From Pyrinomonadaceae bacterium (GTDB lineage Bacteria; Acidobacteriota; Blastocatellia; Pyrinomonadales; Pyrinomonadaceae), in the NCBI GenBank assembly GCA_021463165.1, contig JAJTWY010000013.1, forward strand, positions 1-64,000: DNA of 64,000 nt, given 5' to 3'. Shown here piece after piece: positions 1 to 9,165 of the stretch. Within the stretch, counting starts at the first letter, position 1, and the number at the start of each line of letters is the position of its first letter. The notes under the pieces were generated by a model. That model worked only from the letters and a program-made list of their open reading frames with translations. It ran no database searches and was not told the origin of the DNA. The translations under genes and the position numbers were made by a program.

Positions 1-111
1 ATGGAGATCGAACTGATCGCCCCGATCGCGATGGAGAAAGGACTGCGATTCGCTATCCGTGAAGGCGGACGCACGGTCGGAGCGGGAACGGTTTCGGAAA
101 TTGTTGAGTAG
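1..111 (+). CDS. tuf: Elongation factor Tu, C-terminal end (partial)
   Basis: The frame open from base 1 encodes the last 36 residues of EF-Tu, the GTPase that delivers aminoacyl-tRNA to the ribosome. The tail contains [16 protein letters not shown], the conserved end of domain III, and closes with a TAG stop at 109-111. The rest of the gene lies before the window. Its position directly before rpsJ is the classical str/S10 arrangement. The visible ATG at base 1 is an internal methionine. Confidence 0.95.
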   Translation: MEIELIAPIAMEKGLRFAIREGGRTVGAGTVSEIVE

Positions 112-146
112 CCGTCGGCTGAGAGCTGACAGCTGATTGCTGAATT
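112..146 (+). repeat. Heptamer spacer, tuf-rpsJ
   Basis: The whole gap reads as successive 7-nt units from 114 (GTCGGCT, GAGAGCT, GACAGCT, GATTGCT) ending in GAATT before the rpsJ ATG. Each unit keeps the GCT core. It begins right after the EF-Tu stop codon. It is one half of the hairpin architecture seen at other junctions. Confidence 0.7.
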
Positions 147-467
147 ATGTTAAACGAAAAGATTCGCATCAAGTTAAAGGCCTACGATCACCGCGTTCTG
201 GACCAGTCCACCGCTGAGATCGTAGATACGGCGAAGAGGACAGGGGCAAGGATCGCCGGGCCGATCCCCCTTCCGACCGTCAAGAACAAATGGACGGTAC
301 TTCGCTCGCCGCACGTCGATAAGAAATCGCGTGAACAGTTCGAGATCAGGACGCACAAGCGTCTGATGGACATACTCGATCCGACTGCGGAGACTGTTGA
401 TGCGTTGATGAAGCTTGATCTGCCGGCTGGTGTTGATGTCGAGATCAAGGCGTTTGGAAAGAACTAG
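147..467 (+). CDS. rpsJ: 30S ribosomal protein S10
   Basis: S10 is a 30S head protein and also NusE, the partner of NusB in antitermination. The 106-residue product opens with [17 protein letters not shown] and has the internal [30 protein letters not shown] stretch that identifies S10. Length is normal for the family. It is the first gene of the S10 block, 35 nt after EF-Tu, with no obvious own promoter, so it is probably cotranscribed. Confidence 0.97.
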   Translation: MLNEKIRIKLKAYDHRVLDQSTAEIVDTAKRTGARIAGPIPLPTVKNKWTVLRSPHVDKKSREQFEIRTHKRLMDILDPTAETVDALMKLDLPAGVDVEIKAFGKN

Positions 468-545
468 TTACGAAAGTTGCGAGAGTTACGAAGTTACGAT
501 TTGGGCTTCGCAACTTAGAAACTTCGGAACTTCGGGAACTTATTT
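468..545 (+). repeat. Inverted low-complexity spacer, rpsJ-rplC
   Basis: The spacer repeats the word GTTACGA on the left and AACTTCGG on the right, the two halves being approximate reverse complements. A perfect 9-bp pair is AAGTTGCGA at 474-482 with TCGCAACTT at 508-516. The hairpin fills the gap from the rpsJ stop to the rplC start. Confidence 0.75.
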
Positions 546-1184
546 ATGATTAGCGGAATCATTGGTAGAAAAGTTGGCATGACGCAGCTGTTTGCTGAAG
601 ATGGAACGGTCACCCCGGTGACGGTCATCAAAGCCGGGCCTTGCGTTGTCGTCCAAACAAAGAGTGCGGCGGGCAGCGATGGTTACAATGCTGTTCAGCT
701 CGGGCTCGTCGAAGATAAACCGATTCGCCTCAAGAACGTTTCGAAGCCGCTTCGCGGACATTTTGAAAAGACCGGCGGCGGACTTCCGCCGACCCGCGTC
801 CTCAAGGAGATCCGGTTGAACGCTGAACCTGAGGCTTCGGTAGGCGACCAGGTCAAGGTCGATGTTTTTGCCGATGGCGAGATCGTTGACGTTGTCGGGA
901 GATCAAAAGGACGTGGTTTTGCGGGTACGATCAAGCGGCACAAGTTCAACCGCGGCCCCGAAACGCACGGTTCGATGAATGTCCGTTCTCCCGGCTCGAT
1001 CGGTCAGTCGGCGTATCCGTCGCGTGTGATCAAGGGAACCCGCTCGTCGGGCCACATGGGCGATGCACGAGTTACCGTGCAGAATCTGACGGTTGCCAAG
1101 GTCGATGTTGAAAACAATTTGCTGATGGTCCGCGGAGCTGTTCCGGGGCCGAACGGCGGACTTGTAGTTGTGAAAAAAGCGTAG
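546..1184 (+). CDS. rplC: 50S ribosomal protein L3
   Basis: L3 is an early 23S rRNA assembly protein whose long loop reaches the peptidyl transferase centre. The 212-residue product starts [16 protein letters not shown], the diagnostic N-terminus, and contains [17 protein letters not shown] and the [20 protein letters not shown] region of the central extension (the conserved modified glutamine follows GSIG). Length is normal. The start is fixed by the N-terminal motif even though no strong Shine-Dalgarno sequence is present. Confidence 0.97.
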   Translation: MISGIIGRKVGMTQLFAEDGTVTPVTVIKAGPCVVVQTKSAAGSDGYNAVQLGLVEDKPIRLKNVSKPLRGHFEKTGGGLPPTRVLKEIRLNAEPEASVGDQVKVDVFADGEIVDVVGRSKGRGFAGTIKRHKFNRGPETHGSMNVRSPGSIGQSAYPSRVIKGTRSSGHMGDARVTVQNLTVAKVDVENNLLMVRGAVPGPNGGLVVVKKA

Positions 1185-1244
1185 TTGGCGGTTGGAAATC
1201 GGCGCTAGACCGCCGGCCACCGATGACTCGAACGGAGTGAGATT
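1185..1244 (+). repeat. Short hairpin spacer, rplC-rplD
   Basis: The gap contains GGCGGT at 1187-1192 pairing with ACCGCC at 1209-1214, and a smaller ACTC/GAGT hairpin at 1226-1238 that ends just before the rplD start. The GGAGTGAG at 1234-1241 also supplies a Shine-Dalgarno-like sequence. Weaker than the other spacers. Confidence 0.5.
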
Positions 1245-2150
1245 ATGCCTACCGTAAAGGTTCGCAATTTGAAGAACAAAGAGGTCGGAGACGTTGTGCT
1301 CAACGATGCCGTGTTTGGCGTCGAGTTGAACGAGGCGTTGATCCATTCGGCCGTTATGAATTACCAGGCCAACGGGCGTCAGGGGACTTCGGCGACGAAA
1401 ACTCGCGGAAATGTTTCCGGTTCGGGCAAGAAGCTTTGGAAGCAGAAGGGAACGGGCCGCGCCCGTATCGCATCGCTCCGATCGCCTCTCTGGAAGGGCG
1501 GCGGTAACGTCCATGGCCCTCAGCCGCGTGACTGGTCATATCAGATGCCGAAGAAAATGCGTCGCGGAGCTCTGCGTTCAGCATTGTCGGAAAGGCTTCG
1601 CGAAGGGAATCTGATCGTGATCGATGAGTTTTCGTTCTCTAATCCGAAGACAAAGGATTTCGTCGCGGCGATTGGTTCGCTCAAGCTATCGGACAACGGC
1701 AAAGTCGTTAAGACCTTGATCGTCGATTCTCTGGACAACGCGAATCTGATACTTTCGTCGCGTAATGTTGAGAAAACGAAGGTCACTAACAGTTTTGGGC
1801 TCAACATTTACGACATCATCTATCACGAAAAGCTTTTGATCTCGAAAGCAGCTGTCGAAGAGCTGACCAACCTGCTCGATCCGAAGCGTGAAGGTGCCAA
1901 AGTAGAAGACGTCCCGGTCGTGGAAGAGAAACCGAAGGCGAAGAAAGAAGCTAAGCCGAAGGCTGAAAAAGCCCCTAAGGCGGAAGCCGCGCCTGTCGAA
2001 GAGGTCGTGGAAGAAAAGGCGACTGAGGAAGTGACGGAACCAACGCAAGAGACAGAGGTCGCGGCGGCTGATACGGCGGTCGACGAAACCCCGGCTGCGA
2101 ATGAGGCTCCGGCAGAAGCGGTGAGCGAGGAGGCTGCGAAAGATGAGTAA
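1245..2150 (+). CDS. rplD: 50S ribosomal protein L4 with acidic C-terminal extension
   Basis: Residues 1-212 form a complete L4: the [19 protein letters not shown] loop and the [14 protein letters not shown] segment that runs into the exit tunnel are intact. L4 is normally about 200-210 residues; here residues 215-301 add a tail rich in Ala, Glu, Pro, Lys and Val, including [14 protein letters not shown]. The tail is in frame with no sign of frameshift and overlaps rplW by 8 nt. In other bacteria L4 also represses the S10 operon; no such site was recognised here. The role of the tail is unknown. Confidence 0.95.
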   Translation: MPTVKVRNLKNKEVGDVVLNDAVFGVELNEALIHSAVMNYQANGRQGTSATKTRGNVSGSGKKLWKQKGTGRARIASLRSPLWKGGGNVHGPQPRDWSYQMPKKMRRGALRSALSERLREGNLIVIDEFSFSNPKTKDFVAAIGSLKLSDNGKVVKTLIVDSLDNANLILSSRNVEKTKVTNSFGLNIYDIIYHEKLLISKAAVEELTNLLDPKREGAKVEDVPVVEEKPKAKKEAKPKAEKAPKAEAAPVEEVVEEKATEEVTEPTQETEVAAADTAVDETPAANEAPAEAVSEEAAKDE

Positions 2151-2472
2151 GATGGCAGTTTGGGACATTTTGAAGTCGCCCGTCGTGACCGAAAAGAGCG
2201 TGATCCTCAAGGAGGATTCGACCGATGAGGACAGCAACCGGAATCAAGGCCAGGTGTTGACCTTCAAGGTCGATAAGAAGGCGACCAAGACGGATATCAA
2301 AGGAGCTGTCGAGGAGATCTTCAATGTGAAGGTCGCCGCTGTTCGGACGATCCAATATGACGGTAAGGTCAAACGCCGCGGCCGTATCGAAGGACGCAGG
2401 GCAAGTTGGAAGAAGGCATACGTTACCCTTCGCAAGGGCGAGCCGATGGTGGATTACGCGGAAGCGATATAA
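2143..2472 (+). CDS. rplW: 50S ribosomal protein L23
   Basis: L23 sits at the tunnel exit and docks SRP and trigger factor. The 109-residue product has the SPVVTEKS start, the [20 protein letters not shown] helix and the family end-region [21 protein letters not shown] short acidic insertion ([13 protein letters not shown], about residues 26-38) follows the first strand. It overlaps the end of rplD by 8 nt, which implies translational coupling. Confidence 0.95.
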   Translation: MSKMAVWDILKSPVVTEKSVILKEDSTDEDSNRNQGQVLTFKVDKKATKTDIKGAVEEIFNVKVAAVRTIQYDGKVKRRGRIEGRRASWKKAYVTLRKGEPMVDYAEAI

Positions 2473-2550
2473 CGAATGATGAATGCAGGGTGATGAACGC
2501 AGAATAGCGATAATTCATCATTCTGAATTCTGAATTCATCATTTAAGAAT
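2473..2550 (+). repeat. Heptamer hairpin spacer, rplW-rplB (TGATGAA family)
   Basis: Left half: 7-nt units TGATGAA, TGCAGGG, TGATGAA, CGCAGAA. Right half: AATTCAT, CATTCTG, AATTCTG, AATTCAT. AATGATGAAT at 2475-2484 is the exact reverse complement of ATTCATCATT at 2534-2543, so the spacer folds into one long stem starting three bases after the rplW stop. Confidence 0.85.
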
Positions 2551-3454
<904 letters not shown>

Positions 3455-3745
3455 ATGCCACGTTCATTGAAAAAAGGACCGTTCATCGATCTTAGCGTCC
3501 AGAAAGTTCTGTCGAAGATCCTGGCTGGCGGAGCTAAGCCGCCGGCGATCAAGACCTGGTCGCGACGCTCGACGATCACGCCGGACATGGTCGGTTTGAC
3601 CTTTGGCGTACACAACGGCAAACGCCATATTCCGGTATTTGTTACCGAGAACATGGTCGGACACAAGCTAGGAGAATTCTCGCCGACCCGTTTGTTCAAA
3701 GGACATCCGGGGACAAAAGCAGAGAAGATGGCGAAAAGGAAGTAG
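3455..3745 (+). CDS. rpsS: 30S ribosomal protein S19
   Basis: S19 binds the 16S head near the A-site finger and contacts S13. The 96-residue product opens [12 protein letters not shown] and contains [22 protein letters not shown] and [14 protein letters not shown], all diagnostic. Length is normal. It lies between two heptamer spacers and shares the operon with rplV. Confidence 0.97.
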   Translation: MPRSLKKGPFIDLSVQKVLSKILAGGAKPPAIKTWSRRSTITPDMVGLTFGVHNGKRHIPVFVTENMVGHKLGEFSPTRLFKGHPGTKAEKMAKRK

Positions 3746-3809
3746 TCAGCGGTCAGCGGCCGCTCGTCTGATAGGACAAGGGCTGAACGACTGACAACCG
3801 ACAACTGTT
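3745..3809 (+). repeat. Heptamer hairpin spacer, rpsS-rplV (GTCAGTT family)
   Basis: GTCAGCG units at 3745-3751 and 3752-3758 start with the last base of the rpsS stop codon. The right half is ACTGACA, ACCGACA, ACTGTTA at 3790-3810, running into the rplV ATG. The 7-nt periodicity is exact on both sides and the halves are approximately inverted. Confidence 0.8.
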
Positions 3810-4613
3810 ATGGAAGCTGTAGCAAAAACAAAATATCTAAAGGGCAGTCCGCGAAAGGCTCGTCTCGTGATAGATCTGATCCGCGGTGCGAATGTTTCGC
3901 GTGCGTTGTCGATCCTCAGGTTTACAGACAAGCGTGCTGCCGATCCGATCGCAAAATGTCTTAATTCGGCGATCGCGAATGCGACTTACAAAGCCGAGCA
4001 GCAGAATATCGCGATCGATCCGGATAGTCTTTGGGTGAAGGCGTGTTTTGTCGATATGGGGCCGACGAAGGGCCGCAAGCGCATGCGCCCGGCGCCGCAG
4101 GGCAGGGCATATCGCGAACAGAGACATTACTGCCACATCACGATCGAAGTGACGAGCGAGGAAAAGGCGAAGAGCGAACAGGAGCTCGCGCTTGAGGCCG
4201 CCCGTGCCGAACGCATAGCGGCTCGTAGGGCTGCCCGTGCCGCCGCTCCGAAGAAAGAGGCTAAGAAGGTAGAAAAGCCGGTCGCTGCTCCGGTCGAGGA
4301 AGTGATTGACGAGCCTGCCGTCGAGACGGTCGAGGAAACGGCCGCCGTAGCGGCTGAAACGGCTGAAGCGGTCCCTGAGGAAGCTGCGTCCGCCGAGGAA
4401 ACGGTCGGGGCTGCCGCGGATGAGGCGGTTGCCGATGAGGCGCCGGCTGCGGAGGAAACGGTCGGGGCTGCCGCGGATGAGGCGGTTGCCGATGAGGCGC
4501 CGGCTGCGGAGGAAACGGTCGAGGCATCTGCTGAGGAAACTCCGGCGGCAGAAGAGGCACCGGCCGAGGATGCTCCGAGTGAGGAAGCAGAAGAGGAAGG
4601 CGAGAAGCAATAA
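3810..4613 (+). CDS. rplV: 50S ribosomal protein L22 with long acidic repeat tail
   Basis: Residues 1-115 are a complete L22, including [14 protein letters not shown] and the tunnel beta-hairpin [16 protein letters not shown]; usual length is about 110. Residues 116-267 are an Ala/Glu/Val/Pro-rich acidic extension. Two perfect tandem 19-residue units ([19 protein letters not shown]) are encoded by 57-bp repeats at 4395-4508, and a third unit begins at 4509. The extension is in frame and ends 38 nt before rpsC. Its function is unknown; it would project from the solvent side at the tunnel exit if the L22 C-terminus is placed normally. Confidence 0.95.
   Translation: MEAVAKTKYLKGSPRKARLVIDLIRGANVSRALSILRFTDKRAADPIAKCLNSAIANATYKAEQQNIAIDPDSLWVKACFVDMGPTKGRKRMRPAPQGRAYREQRHYCHITIEVTSEEKAKSEQELALEAARAERIAARRAARAAAPKKEAKKVEKPVAAPVEEVIDEPAVETVEETAAVAAETAEAVPEEAASAEETVGAAADEAVADEAPAAEETVGAAADEAVADEAPAAEETVEASAEETPAAEEAPAEDAPSEEAEEEGEKQ
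4395..4520 (+). repeat. 57-bp tandem repeat inside rplV
   Basis: Two identical 57-bp units start at 4395 and 4452; a third starts at 4509 and diverges after GAGGAAACGGTC. Since 57 is a multiple of three, copy-number change keeps the frame. It encodes the 19-residue acidic tail unit of L22. Confidence 0.9.
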
Positions 4614-4617
4614 ATAG

Positions 4618-4644
4618 ACGTGCGGACATAAGTGTCCGCGCTCC
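4618..4644 (+). repeat. GCGGACA hairpin, rplV-rpsC
   Basis: GCGGACA at 4622-4628 pairs perfectly with TGTCCGC at 4633-4639 around a TAAG loop. The word pair GCGGACA...TGTCCGC resembles dispersed palindromes of other genomes. No T-tract follows, so it is a spacer hairpin and not a terminator. Confidence 0.75.
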
Positions 4645-4651
4645 GATTAAT

Positions 4652-5386
4652 ATGGGACAGAAGGTACATCCATACGGCTTTCGGGTCGGATACAACAAAG
4701 ATTGGCACTCGCACTGGTTTGCGAAACAGGATTTTGCGAAATTCCTGGCCGAGGATCTGAAGCTGAAGCGGGATCTTAAGAAGAAATTTGCCGGCGGCGG
4801 TGTTTCGCACATTGATATCGAGCGTGCGGCAACCCGTTTGAAGATCATCATCTACACCTCGCGTCCGGGCATCATCATCGGCCGTAAGGGAAGTGAGATC
4901 GAGGCGCTTCGCGAAGAGCTCTCGCGAAAAACGGGCAAGGAAGTGCTGGTATCGATCCAGGAGATCCGGCATCCGGAGCTCAATGCCCAGCTTCAGGCCG
5001 AGAAGATCGCCCAGCAGCTCGAGAAGCGGATCATGTTCCGCCGTGCAATGAAGAAGACGATCGAAGAAACCCTTCGTTTCGGTGCACAGGGCATCAAGGT
5101 AATGATCGCCGGCCGGTTGAACGGAGCCGAGATCGCTCGTACTGAATGGTCGCTGCAGGGCCGTTTGCCGCTGCACACGCTGCGTGCGGATATCGATTTC
5201 GGATTTGCCGAAGCCCTTACGACATTCGGCATCATTGGTATCAAATGCTGGATCTACCGCGGCGAGATCCTCGATCCGAACGCCTCGATGGCACGTGGCA
5301 CCACGACCGATCCGATGAACGAGGTCAAGGTCGATCGCAGTGCCCGACGCAACGATCGCGGCCCGCGGAGGGACGACAGAAGGTAG
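4652..5386 (+). CDS. rpsC: 30S ribosomal protein S3
   Basis: S3 lines the mRNA entry channel and has helicase activity with S4. The 244-residue product starts [18 protein letters not shown], has the KH domain [17 protein letters not shown] and the C-terminal domain ending in WIYRGEIL. A basic/acidic Arg-Asp-rich tail of about 25 residues follows. Length is within the family range (about 210-240). Confidence 0.97.
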   Translation: MGQKVHPYGFRVGYNKDWHSHWFAKQDFAKFLAEDLKLKRDLKKKFAGGGVSHIDIERAATRLKIIIYTSRPGIIIGRKGSEIEALREELSRKTGKEVLVSIQEIRHPELNAQLQAEKIAQQLEKRIMFRRAMKKTIEETLRFGAQGIKVMIAGRLNGAEIARTEWSLQGRLPLHTLRADIDFGFAEALTTFGIIGIKCWIYRGEILDPNASMARGTTTDPMNEVKVDRSARRNDRGPRRDDRR

Positions 5387-5462
5387 TGGAAGGTGAACAG
5401 TTAATAGTTTTGTCGCGGAAGATGCCGAAACTAAGAACTGATGACTGACAACTGGAGAGATT
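5387..5462 (+). repeat. Degenerate heptamer spacer, rpsC-rplP
   Basis: The left half contains ACAGTTA-ATAGTTT-TGTCGCG and the right half AACTAAG, AACTGATGACTGACAACTG. The right arm ends in CTGGAGAG, so the repeat provides the Shine-Dalgarno sequence of rplP. Same family as 3745, 9086 and 11560. Confidence 0.65.
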
Positions 5463-5891
5463 ATGTTACAGCCAAAAAAGGTCAAGCGACGTAGAGTGAT
5501 GAAGGGACGCATGCGCGGTAAAGCGACGCGTGGCGAAAAGCTCAGCTTTGGCGATTTCGGCCTTAAGACGCTTGAAGCAGCCTGGATCACCGATCGTCAG
5601 ATCGAAGCCGCTCGTATCGCGATGACCCGTCACGTAAAGCGCGGCGGAAAGATCTGGATCCGCATATTCCCGGACAAGCCGATCACCAAGAAGCCTGCGG
5701 AAACGCGTATGGGTTCCGGTAAGGGAGCCCCTGATCACTGGGTCGCAGTCGTCAAGCCGGGTCGTGTCCTTTACGAGATCCAGGGCGTCGATGAGGGGCT
5801 GGCTCGCGAAGCGATGGAACTGGCCGCTCAAAAGCTGCCGATCAAGGTCAAGTTCGTGACCCGTGCTGACCTCGAAGGAGGCGTTGTTTAG
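5463..5891 (+). CDS. rplP: 50S ribosomal protein L16
   Basis: L16 organises the A-site tRNA architecture of the 50S subunit. The 142-residue product starts [19 protein letters not shown] and has [20 protein letters not shown] followed by [20 protein letters not shown], the conserved functional loop. Two bases separate its stop from the rpmC ATG, implying coupling. Confidence 0.97.
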   Translation: MLQPKKVKRRRVMKGRMRGKATRGEKLSFGDFGLKTLEAAWITDRQIEAARIAMTRHVKRGGKIWIRIFPDKPITKKPAETRMGSGKGAPDHWVAVVKPGRVLYEIQGVDEGLAREAMELAAQKLPIKVKFVTRADLEGGVV

Positions 5892-5893
5892 AG

Positions 5894-6100
5894 ATGAAAA
5901 GGAAAGAACAGCTCGATCAGCTTAGCGAGATGAGCGTTGACGAATTGAAGGATCAGGCGGACGCGTTGAAAGAATCGCTCTTTCGTCTGAAGTTCCGCAA
6001 GGCACTCGGAATGGGTGAGGTCCTGAAGGATATTCGCCGCGAGAAGAAGACGCTTGCCCGTGTTTATACGTTGCTGAATCAGAAAGAAGCAAAGGCTTAA
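5894..6100 (+). CDS. rpmC: 50S ribosomal protein L29
   Basis: L29 is a small two-helix protein near the tunnel exit. The 68-residue product shows the usual pattern: EQLDQLSEMSVDELKDQ, a helix LKESLFRLKFRKALG and the RREKKTLARVYTLLNQ end. The start is fixed by the two-base spacing after rplP. Confidence 0.95.
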   Translation: MKRKEQLDQLSEMSVDELKDQADALKESLFRLKFRKALGMGEVLKDIRREKKTLARVYTLLNQKEAKA

Positions 6101-6141
6101 CGGAGTGAGCCGGCCGAGGCTGGAACTCCAAAAGGAAAGAA
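6101..6141 (+). repeat. Hairpin spacer, rpmC-rpsQ
   Basis: GGAGT at 6102-6106 pairs with ACTCC at 6125-6129, and inside it AGCC at 6108-6111 pairs with GGCT at 6118-6121. The following AAAAGGAAAG supplies the Shine-Dalgarno sequence of rpsQ. Confidence 0.6.
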
Positions 6142-6729
6142 ATGCCAAAGAAGAAGAACGAAGAGATCGAAGGAGCAGTAGCCGAGGAATCGGTCGAGGC
6201 CGTTGTGGAAGAAACCGCGGTCGAGGTCGCGGCTGACGAGGCCGCTCCGGTTGAAGAAGCTCCGGCTGCCGAGGCTGAGACGGTGGAAGAAACGGCCGTC
6301 GAAGCAGCCCCTGAGGTTGAGGCTGCTGCGGACGCGGAGGCCGCTCCGGAGGCAGAAGCCGCACCGGCAGAGGAAACCGTTCCGGTGGTCGAAGAGAAGC
6401 CAAAAAAGGCGGCACCGAAAGCGAAGGCCGCGAAGACTGCGAAGAAGGCGGTAAAGCCTGAGGGGGAGGCTGAGAAGAAGGTTCACAAGCGTGCCGAACG
6501 TGTTGGCATCGTCTCTTCGGACAAGATGACCAAAACGGTCACGGTCCGTGTTGACCGCCTCGTCAAGCATCCTGTTTACCGCAAATACGTCAAGCGACGG
6601 AAGAAATTCATGGCTCACGACGAGCTTGGAGCGAGGACGGGTGACAAGGTGAGAATTCAGGAGACCCGCCCGCTTTCTGCAAGAAAGCGATGGCGCGTGG
6701 TCGAGATCCTTCATCGGGCTGAACTATAA
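6142..6729 (+). CDS. rpsQ: 30S ribosomal protein S17 with acidic N-terminal extension
   Basis: The S17 OB-fold is the C-terminal part, about residues 113-195: [35 protein letters not shown] and [18 protein letters not shown] are all diagnostic. S17 is normally about 85 residues. Residues 1-112 are low-complexity Ala/Glu/Val followed by a Lys/Ala/Pro basic linker. The start at 6142 has a good AAGGAAAG site and no strong internal start was found near residue 113, so the extension is probably translated. It shares the motif PVVEEKPK with the L4 tail. Confidence 0.93.
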   Translation: MPKKKNEEIEGAVAEESVEAVVEETAVEVAADEAAPVEEAPAAEAETVEETAVEAAPEVEAAADAEAAPEAEAAPAEETVPVVEEKPKKAAPKAKAAKTAKKAVKPEGEAEKKVHKRAERVGIVSSDKMTKTVTVRVDRLVKHPVYRKYVKRRKKFMAHDELGARTGDKVRIQETRPLSARKRWRVVEILHRAEL

Positions 6730-6817
6730 AGTGATCGTCAGTTGTCAGCCGCCAGTTTGTCAGAAATGGACATTGAACTGGAGACCGACAACGGATCACT
6801 GAGAACTGGAGAAAGTT
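6730..6817 (+). repeat. Heptamer hairpin spacer, rpsQ-rplN (GTCAGTT family)
   Basis: AGTGATC at 6730-6736 pairs with GATCACT at 6794-6800 and GTTGTC at 6741-6746 with GACAAC at 6787-6792. Left units GTCAGTT, GTCAGCC, GCCAGTT keep a 7-nt period. The right arm ends in AACTGGAGAAAG, which is the rplN ribosome-binding site. Confidence 0.8.
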
Positions 6818-7186
6818 ATGATTCAGATGCAGACCTCCTTGGCGGTCGCGGACAATTCAGGAGCGAAACGGGTCGAGATGATAATGCCCGTCGGCGGCTC
6901 GACATCGAAGATCGCCCGGCTCGGCGACACGATCAAGGTGACCGTTAAAGAAGCCGCGCCGGACGGTACGGCCAAGAAAGGTAAGGTTTACAACGCAGTG
7001 ATCGTTCGCACGCGTAAAGAAGTTCGCCGAAAGGATGGAACTTATATTCGATTTGACGAAAACGCCGCTGTGCTTATCAAAGATGATGGCACGCCGATCG
7101 GAACCCGTGTGTTCGGCCCCGTGGCCCGCGAGCTTCGTGAGCGGAATTTTATGAAGATCGTTTCGCTTGCACCTGAGGTTATTTAG
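6818..7186 (+). CDS. rplN: 50S ribosomal protein L14
   Basis: L14 forms an intersubunit bridge and binds the silencing factor RsfS. The 122-residue product starts [17 protein letters not shown], with [23 protein letters not shown] and [28 protein letters not shown], the invariant end. Length is normal. Confidence 0.97.
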   Translation: MIQMQTSLAVADNSGAKRVEMIMPVGGSTSKIARLGDTIKVTVKEAAPDGTAKKGKVYNAVIVRTRKEVRRKDGTYIRFDENAAVLIKDDGTPIGTRVFGPVARELRERNFMKIVSLAPEVI

Positions 7187-7232
7187 GACTAGATGGGACC
7201 TATAGGGCGTGTTCGTCCTATTTGATTTGGAA
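7187..7232 (+). repeat. GGACCTATAG spacer copy 1, rplN-rplX
   Basis: Contains GGGACCTATA followed by GGGCGTGTTCGTCCTA at 7205-7220; a copy with one mismatch lies at 8648-8663 in the rpsN-rpsH gap. GGAC 7196-7199 can pair with GTCC 7215-7218. A GTG within it is an unlikely start for rplX. Confidence 0.65.
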
Positions 7233-7664
7233 ATGAAAGCAACAGCTAAGACAGGAACAGTCAAAAGCAAGATCAAGCGCGGCGACACCGTCGTCTTCAT
7301 CGCCGGCAAGGAATACAACCGCTTCGACAGCAATGAAAAGCGGCAGCCTTATCGCGGCAAAGTGATCGCTGTGGACGCTCGAAACGGCAAGGTAAAGGTT
7401 GAGGGAGCGATGCTTGTGAAGCGGCACCGGAAGCCGATCCCGCAGATGAATCGTGAGGGCGGGATCATCGAGCAGGAAGCGTGGGTGAGCGTTTCGAATG
7501 TTGCCCTGATCGATCCGGAAACCGGTAAACCCACCCGCGTAAAATACGAGGTTCGCGATGGTGAGAAGGTTCGCGTAGCGAAAAGCGGAAAAGTGATCCC
7601 GGAAAGCGGGCTATATAAGCGTGAGCCGAAGAAGAAGGACGAATCGACCGACGAAGCAAGCTAG
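7233..7664 (+). CDS. rplX: 50S ribosomal protein L24
   Basis: L24 nucleates 50S assembly. The KOW domain is clear: KRGDTVVFIAGKEYN, RGKVIAVDARNGKVKVEGAM, LVKRHRKP and GGIIEQEAWVSVSNVALID. The ATG at 7233 was chosen over an upstream in-frame GTG at 7209 because that GTG lies in a shared spacer repeat. The product is then 143 residues, a little longer than the usual 105, because of a loop after the first strand and a charged C-terminal tail. Confidence 0.93.
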   Translation: MKATAKTGTVKSKIKRGDTVVFIAGKEYNRFDSNEKRQPYRGKVIAVDARNGKVKVEGAMLVKRHRKPIPQMNREGGIIEQEAWVSVSNVALIDPETGKPTRVKYEVRDGEKVRVAKSGKVIPESGLYKREPKKKDESTDEAS

Positions 7665-7765
7665 GAGTTTTTCAGTCTGGAAACGGAGCGATCTGATAGC
7701 TAATTTGATATCTGAGATCTGAAACTATTGCCGGAACCCAGACGAGCTAAGGAGAAGCCGAAGAC
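7665..7765 (+). repeat. Low-complexity spacer, rplX-rplE
   Basis: Direct words GATCTGATA, GATATCTGA, GATCTGAAA occur at about 7690-7724, and TTTCAG 7670-7675 can pair with CTGAAA 7719-7724. The last 25 bases hold a normal AAGGAGAAG ribosome-binding site for rplE. Confidence 0.55.
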
Positions 7766-8305
7766 ATGGCCAGGTTAAAGGAAAAATATAAAAAGGAGAT
7801 CGCTCCGGCGCTTGCCAAAGAGTTCGATATCAAGAACCCGATGGCGATCCCGAGGATCGAGAAAGTTGTGGTCAACATGGGGCTGGGCGAGGCGAGTGCT
7901 AACGCCAAGATCCTTGATGTTGCGACGGAAGAGTTGAAGGCGGTGACCGGGCAGAAACCGGTCATCACGAAGGCGAAGAAATCTATCGCTGCCTTTAAGC
8001 TTCGCCAAGGGATGTCGATCGGTACGATGGTCACGCTTCGCGGCGACCGCATGTACGAATTTCTCGATCGCCTGATCGCGGTCGCTCTGCCGCGAGTTCG
8101 TGACTTTCGTGGTATTTCGGGCAAGGCGTTTGATGGCCGAGGCAATTATACGCTCGGCATTCGTGAGCAGCTGATCTTCCCGGAGATCGATTTCAACAAG
8201 GTAGATAAAACGCGCGGTATGAATATTTCGATCGTTACGACCGCGACGAATGACGAGCAGGCACGCTCGCTTCTAAAAGCATTGGGAATGCCGTTTAGGC
8301 AGTAG
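7766..8305 (+). CDS. rplE: 50S ribosomal protein L5
   Basis: L5 binds 5S rRNA and contacts P-site tRNA. The 179-residue product has [18 protein letters not shown], the [22 protein letters not shown] segment, [11 protein letters not shown] and the RDFRGI...[18 protein letters not shown] block. Length is normal. It lies 12 nt before rpsN. Confidence 0.97.
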   Translation: MARLKEKYKKEIAPALAKEFDIKNPMAIPRIEKVVVNMGLGEASANAKILDVATEELKAVTGQKPVITKAKKSIAAFKLRQGMSIGTMVTLRGDRMYEFLDRLIAVALPRVRDFRGISGKAFDGRGNYTLGIREQLIFPEIDFNKVDKTRGMNISIVTTATNDEQARSLLKALGMPFRQ

Positions 8306-8317
8306 ATCAGAGAGTTT

Positions 8318-8623
8318 ATGGCAAAGATCAGCAAAATTGTTAAGAACGAAATGCGTCGCGAAACGGTTAAGCTCTATGCTGACCGCCGGGCAGCTGCAAA
8401 GAAGATCATCAACAATCCGAAGTCGACGCCTGAGGAAGTCGATGCGGCGGTTTTGAAACTTCAGAAGATGCCGAGGAACGCCAGCCCGTCAAGAGTTCGC
8501 AATCGTTGTTCGCAGTCCGGCCGCCCACGCGGTTTTCTGAGGAAATTCGGCATATCGCGTGTTGCCCTCAGAAATTTGGCACTCGAAGGCCAGATCCCCG
8601 GTGTTGTGAAATCCAGTTGGTAA
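8318..8623 (+). CDS. rpsN: 30S ribosomal protein S14 (long, zinc-free type)
   Basis: S14 belongs to the 30S head. The 101-residue product is the long type that lacks the CxxC zinc ribbon: only one Cys, in [21 protein letters not shown], is present. The rest fits: N-terminal [17 protein letters not shown] and C-terminal [11 protein letters not shown]. By contrast L36 and S4 in this operon keep their zinc cysteines. Confidence 0.97.
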   Translation: MAKISKIVKNEMRRETVKLYADRRAAAKKIINNPKSTPEEVDAAVLKLQKMPRNASPSRVRNRCSQSGRPRGFLRKFGISRVALRNLALEGQIPGVVKSSW

Positions 8624-8692
8624 AGACAGGACCTATAGAACCGAAAAGGGCGTGTACGTCCTAGTTTTTGAAGAGTGTTAGAGGTTTAGAAG
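8624..8692 (+). repeat. GGACCTATAG spacer copy 2, rpsN-rpsH
   Basis: AGGAC 8628-8632 pairs with GTCCT 8658-8662. The block GGGCGTGTACGTCCTA at 8648-8663 differs at one base from the copy in the rplN-rplX gap, and GGACCTATAG is shared as well. A plain spacer continues to the rpsH start. Confidence 0.65.
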
Positions 8693-9085
8693 ATGACAGA
8701 TCCAATAGCCGATATGCTTACGCGAATTCGCAATGCAATTGCTGCGAATCACACACGCGTCGATATTCCCGGCTCAAAGCTGAAGATGGAAGTAGCCCGA
8801 ATTCTGAAGGAAGAAGGCTATATCAATAACTTTTCGACCAAGGGCGAAGGAGTCAAATACATGATTCGTGTATTTCTTCGGTACGACGCCAAAGGGGTTT
8901 CGTCGATCACGCACCTTTCGAGGGTTTCGACTCCCGGACGCCGTGTTTATGTTGGCTCGGCAGAGATCCCGAAGGTCCTGGGCGGATACGGGATCAATAT
9001 CATATCGACCTCGAAGGGGTTGATGAGCGGCAAACGTGCGAAGGCGGAGAAGGTCGGCGGCGAAATATTGGCGCAGGTTTATTAA
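8693..9085 (+). CDS. rpsH: 30S ribosomal protein S8
   Basis: S8 binds the central 16S domain and in other bacteria represses the spc operon. The 130-residue product has DPIADMLTRIRNAIAANH, the SKLKMEVARILKEEGYI helix and the C-terminal GINIISTSKGLMSGKRAK...GGEILAQVY with the conserved STSKGLM loop. Length is normal. Confidence 0.97.
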   Translation: MTDPIADMLTRIRNAIAANHTRVDIPGSKLKMEVARILKEEGYINNFSTKGEGVKYMIRVFLRYDAKGVSSITHLSRVSTPGRRVYVGSAEIPKVLGGYGINIISTSKGLMSGKRAKAEKVGGEILAQVY

Positions 9086-9165
9086 CAGTTGGCAGCGGTC
9101 AGTTGTCAGTCGTCGGTATCCCGAAACTGACAACCGAAAACTGACAATCGACAACTGAGGAAGTT
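9086..9165 (+). repeat. Exact heptamer hairpin spacer, rpsH-rplF
   Basis: The clearest element in the window. From the base after the stop, 7-nt units run CAGTTGG, CAGCGGT, CAGTTGT, CAGTCGT, CGGTATC (9086-9120), then six bases, then CTGACAA, CCGAAAA, CTGACAA, TCGACAA, CTGAGGA (9127-9161). The second set is the approximate reverse complement of the first. The last unit, CTGAGGA, is the rplF Shine-Dalgarno sequence. Confidence 0.9.

Noticed and set aside
903..1514. Minus-strand frame of 203 codons across rplC-rplD
   Set aside because: Antisense to certain ribosomal genes, no matching domain.
4127..5590. Minus-strand open frame of 487 codons
   Set aside because: It is antisense to rplV-rpsC-rplP, whose products are certain; the length comes from the low-complexity Ala/Glu repeat region read on the other strand (Ser/Ala/Thr-rich).
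7209..7232. GTG start for rplX at 7209
   Set aside because: The GTG lies in the GGACCTATAG repeat and would add residues absent in L24; ATG 7233 matches the family start.
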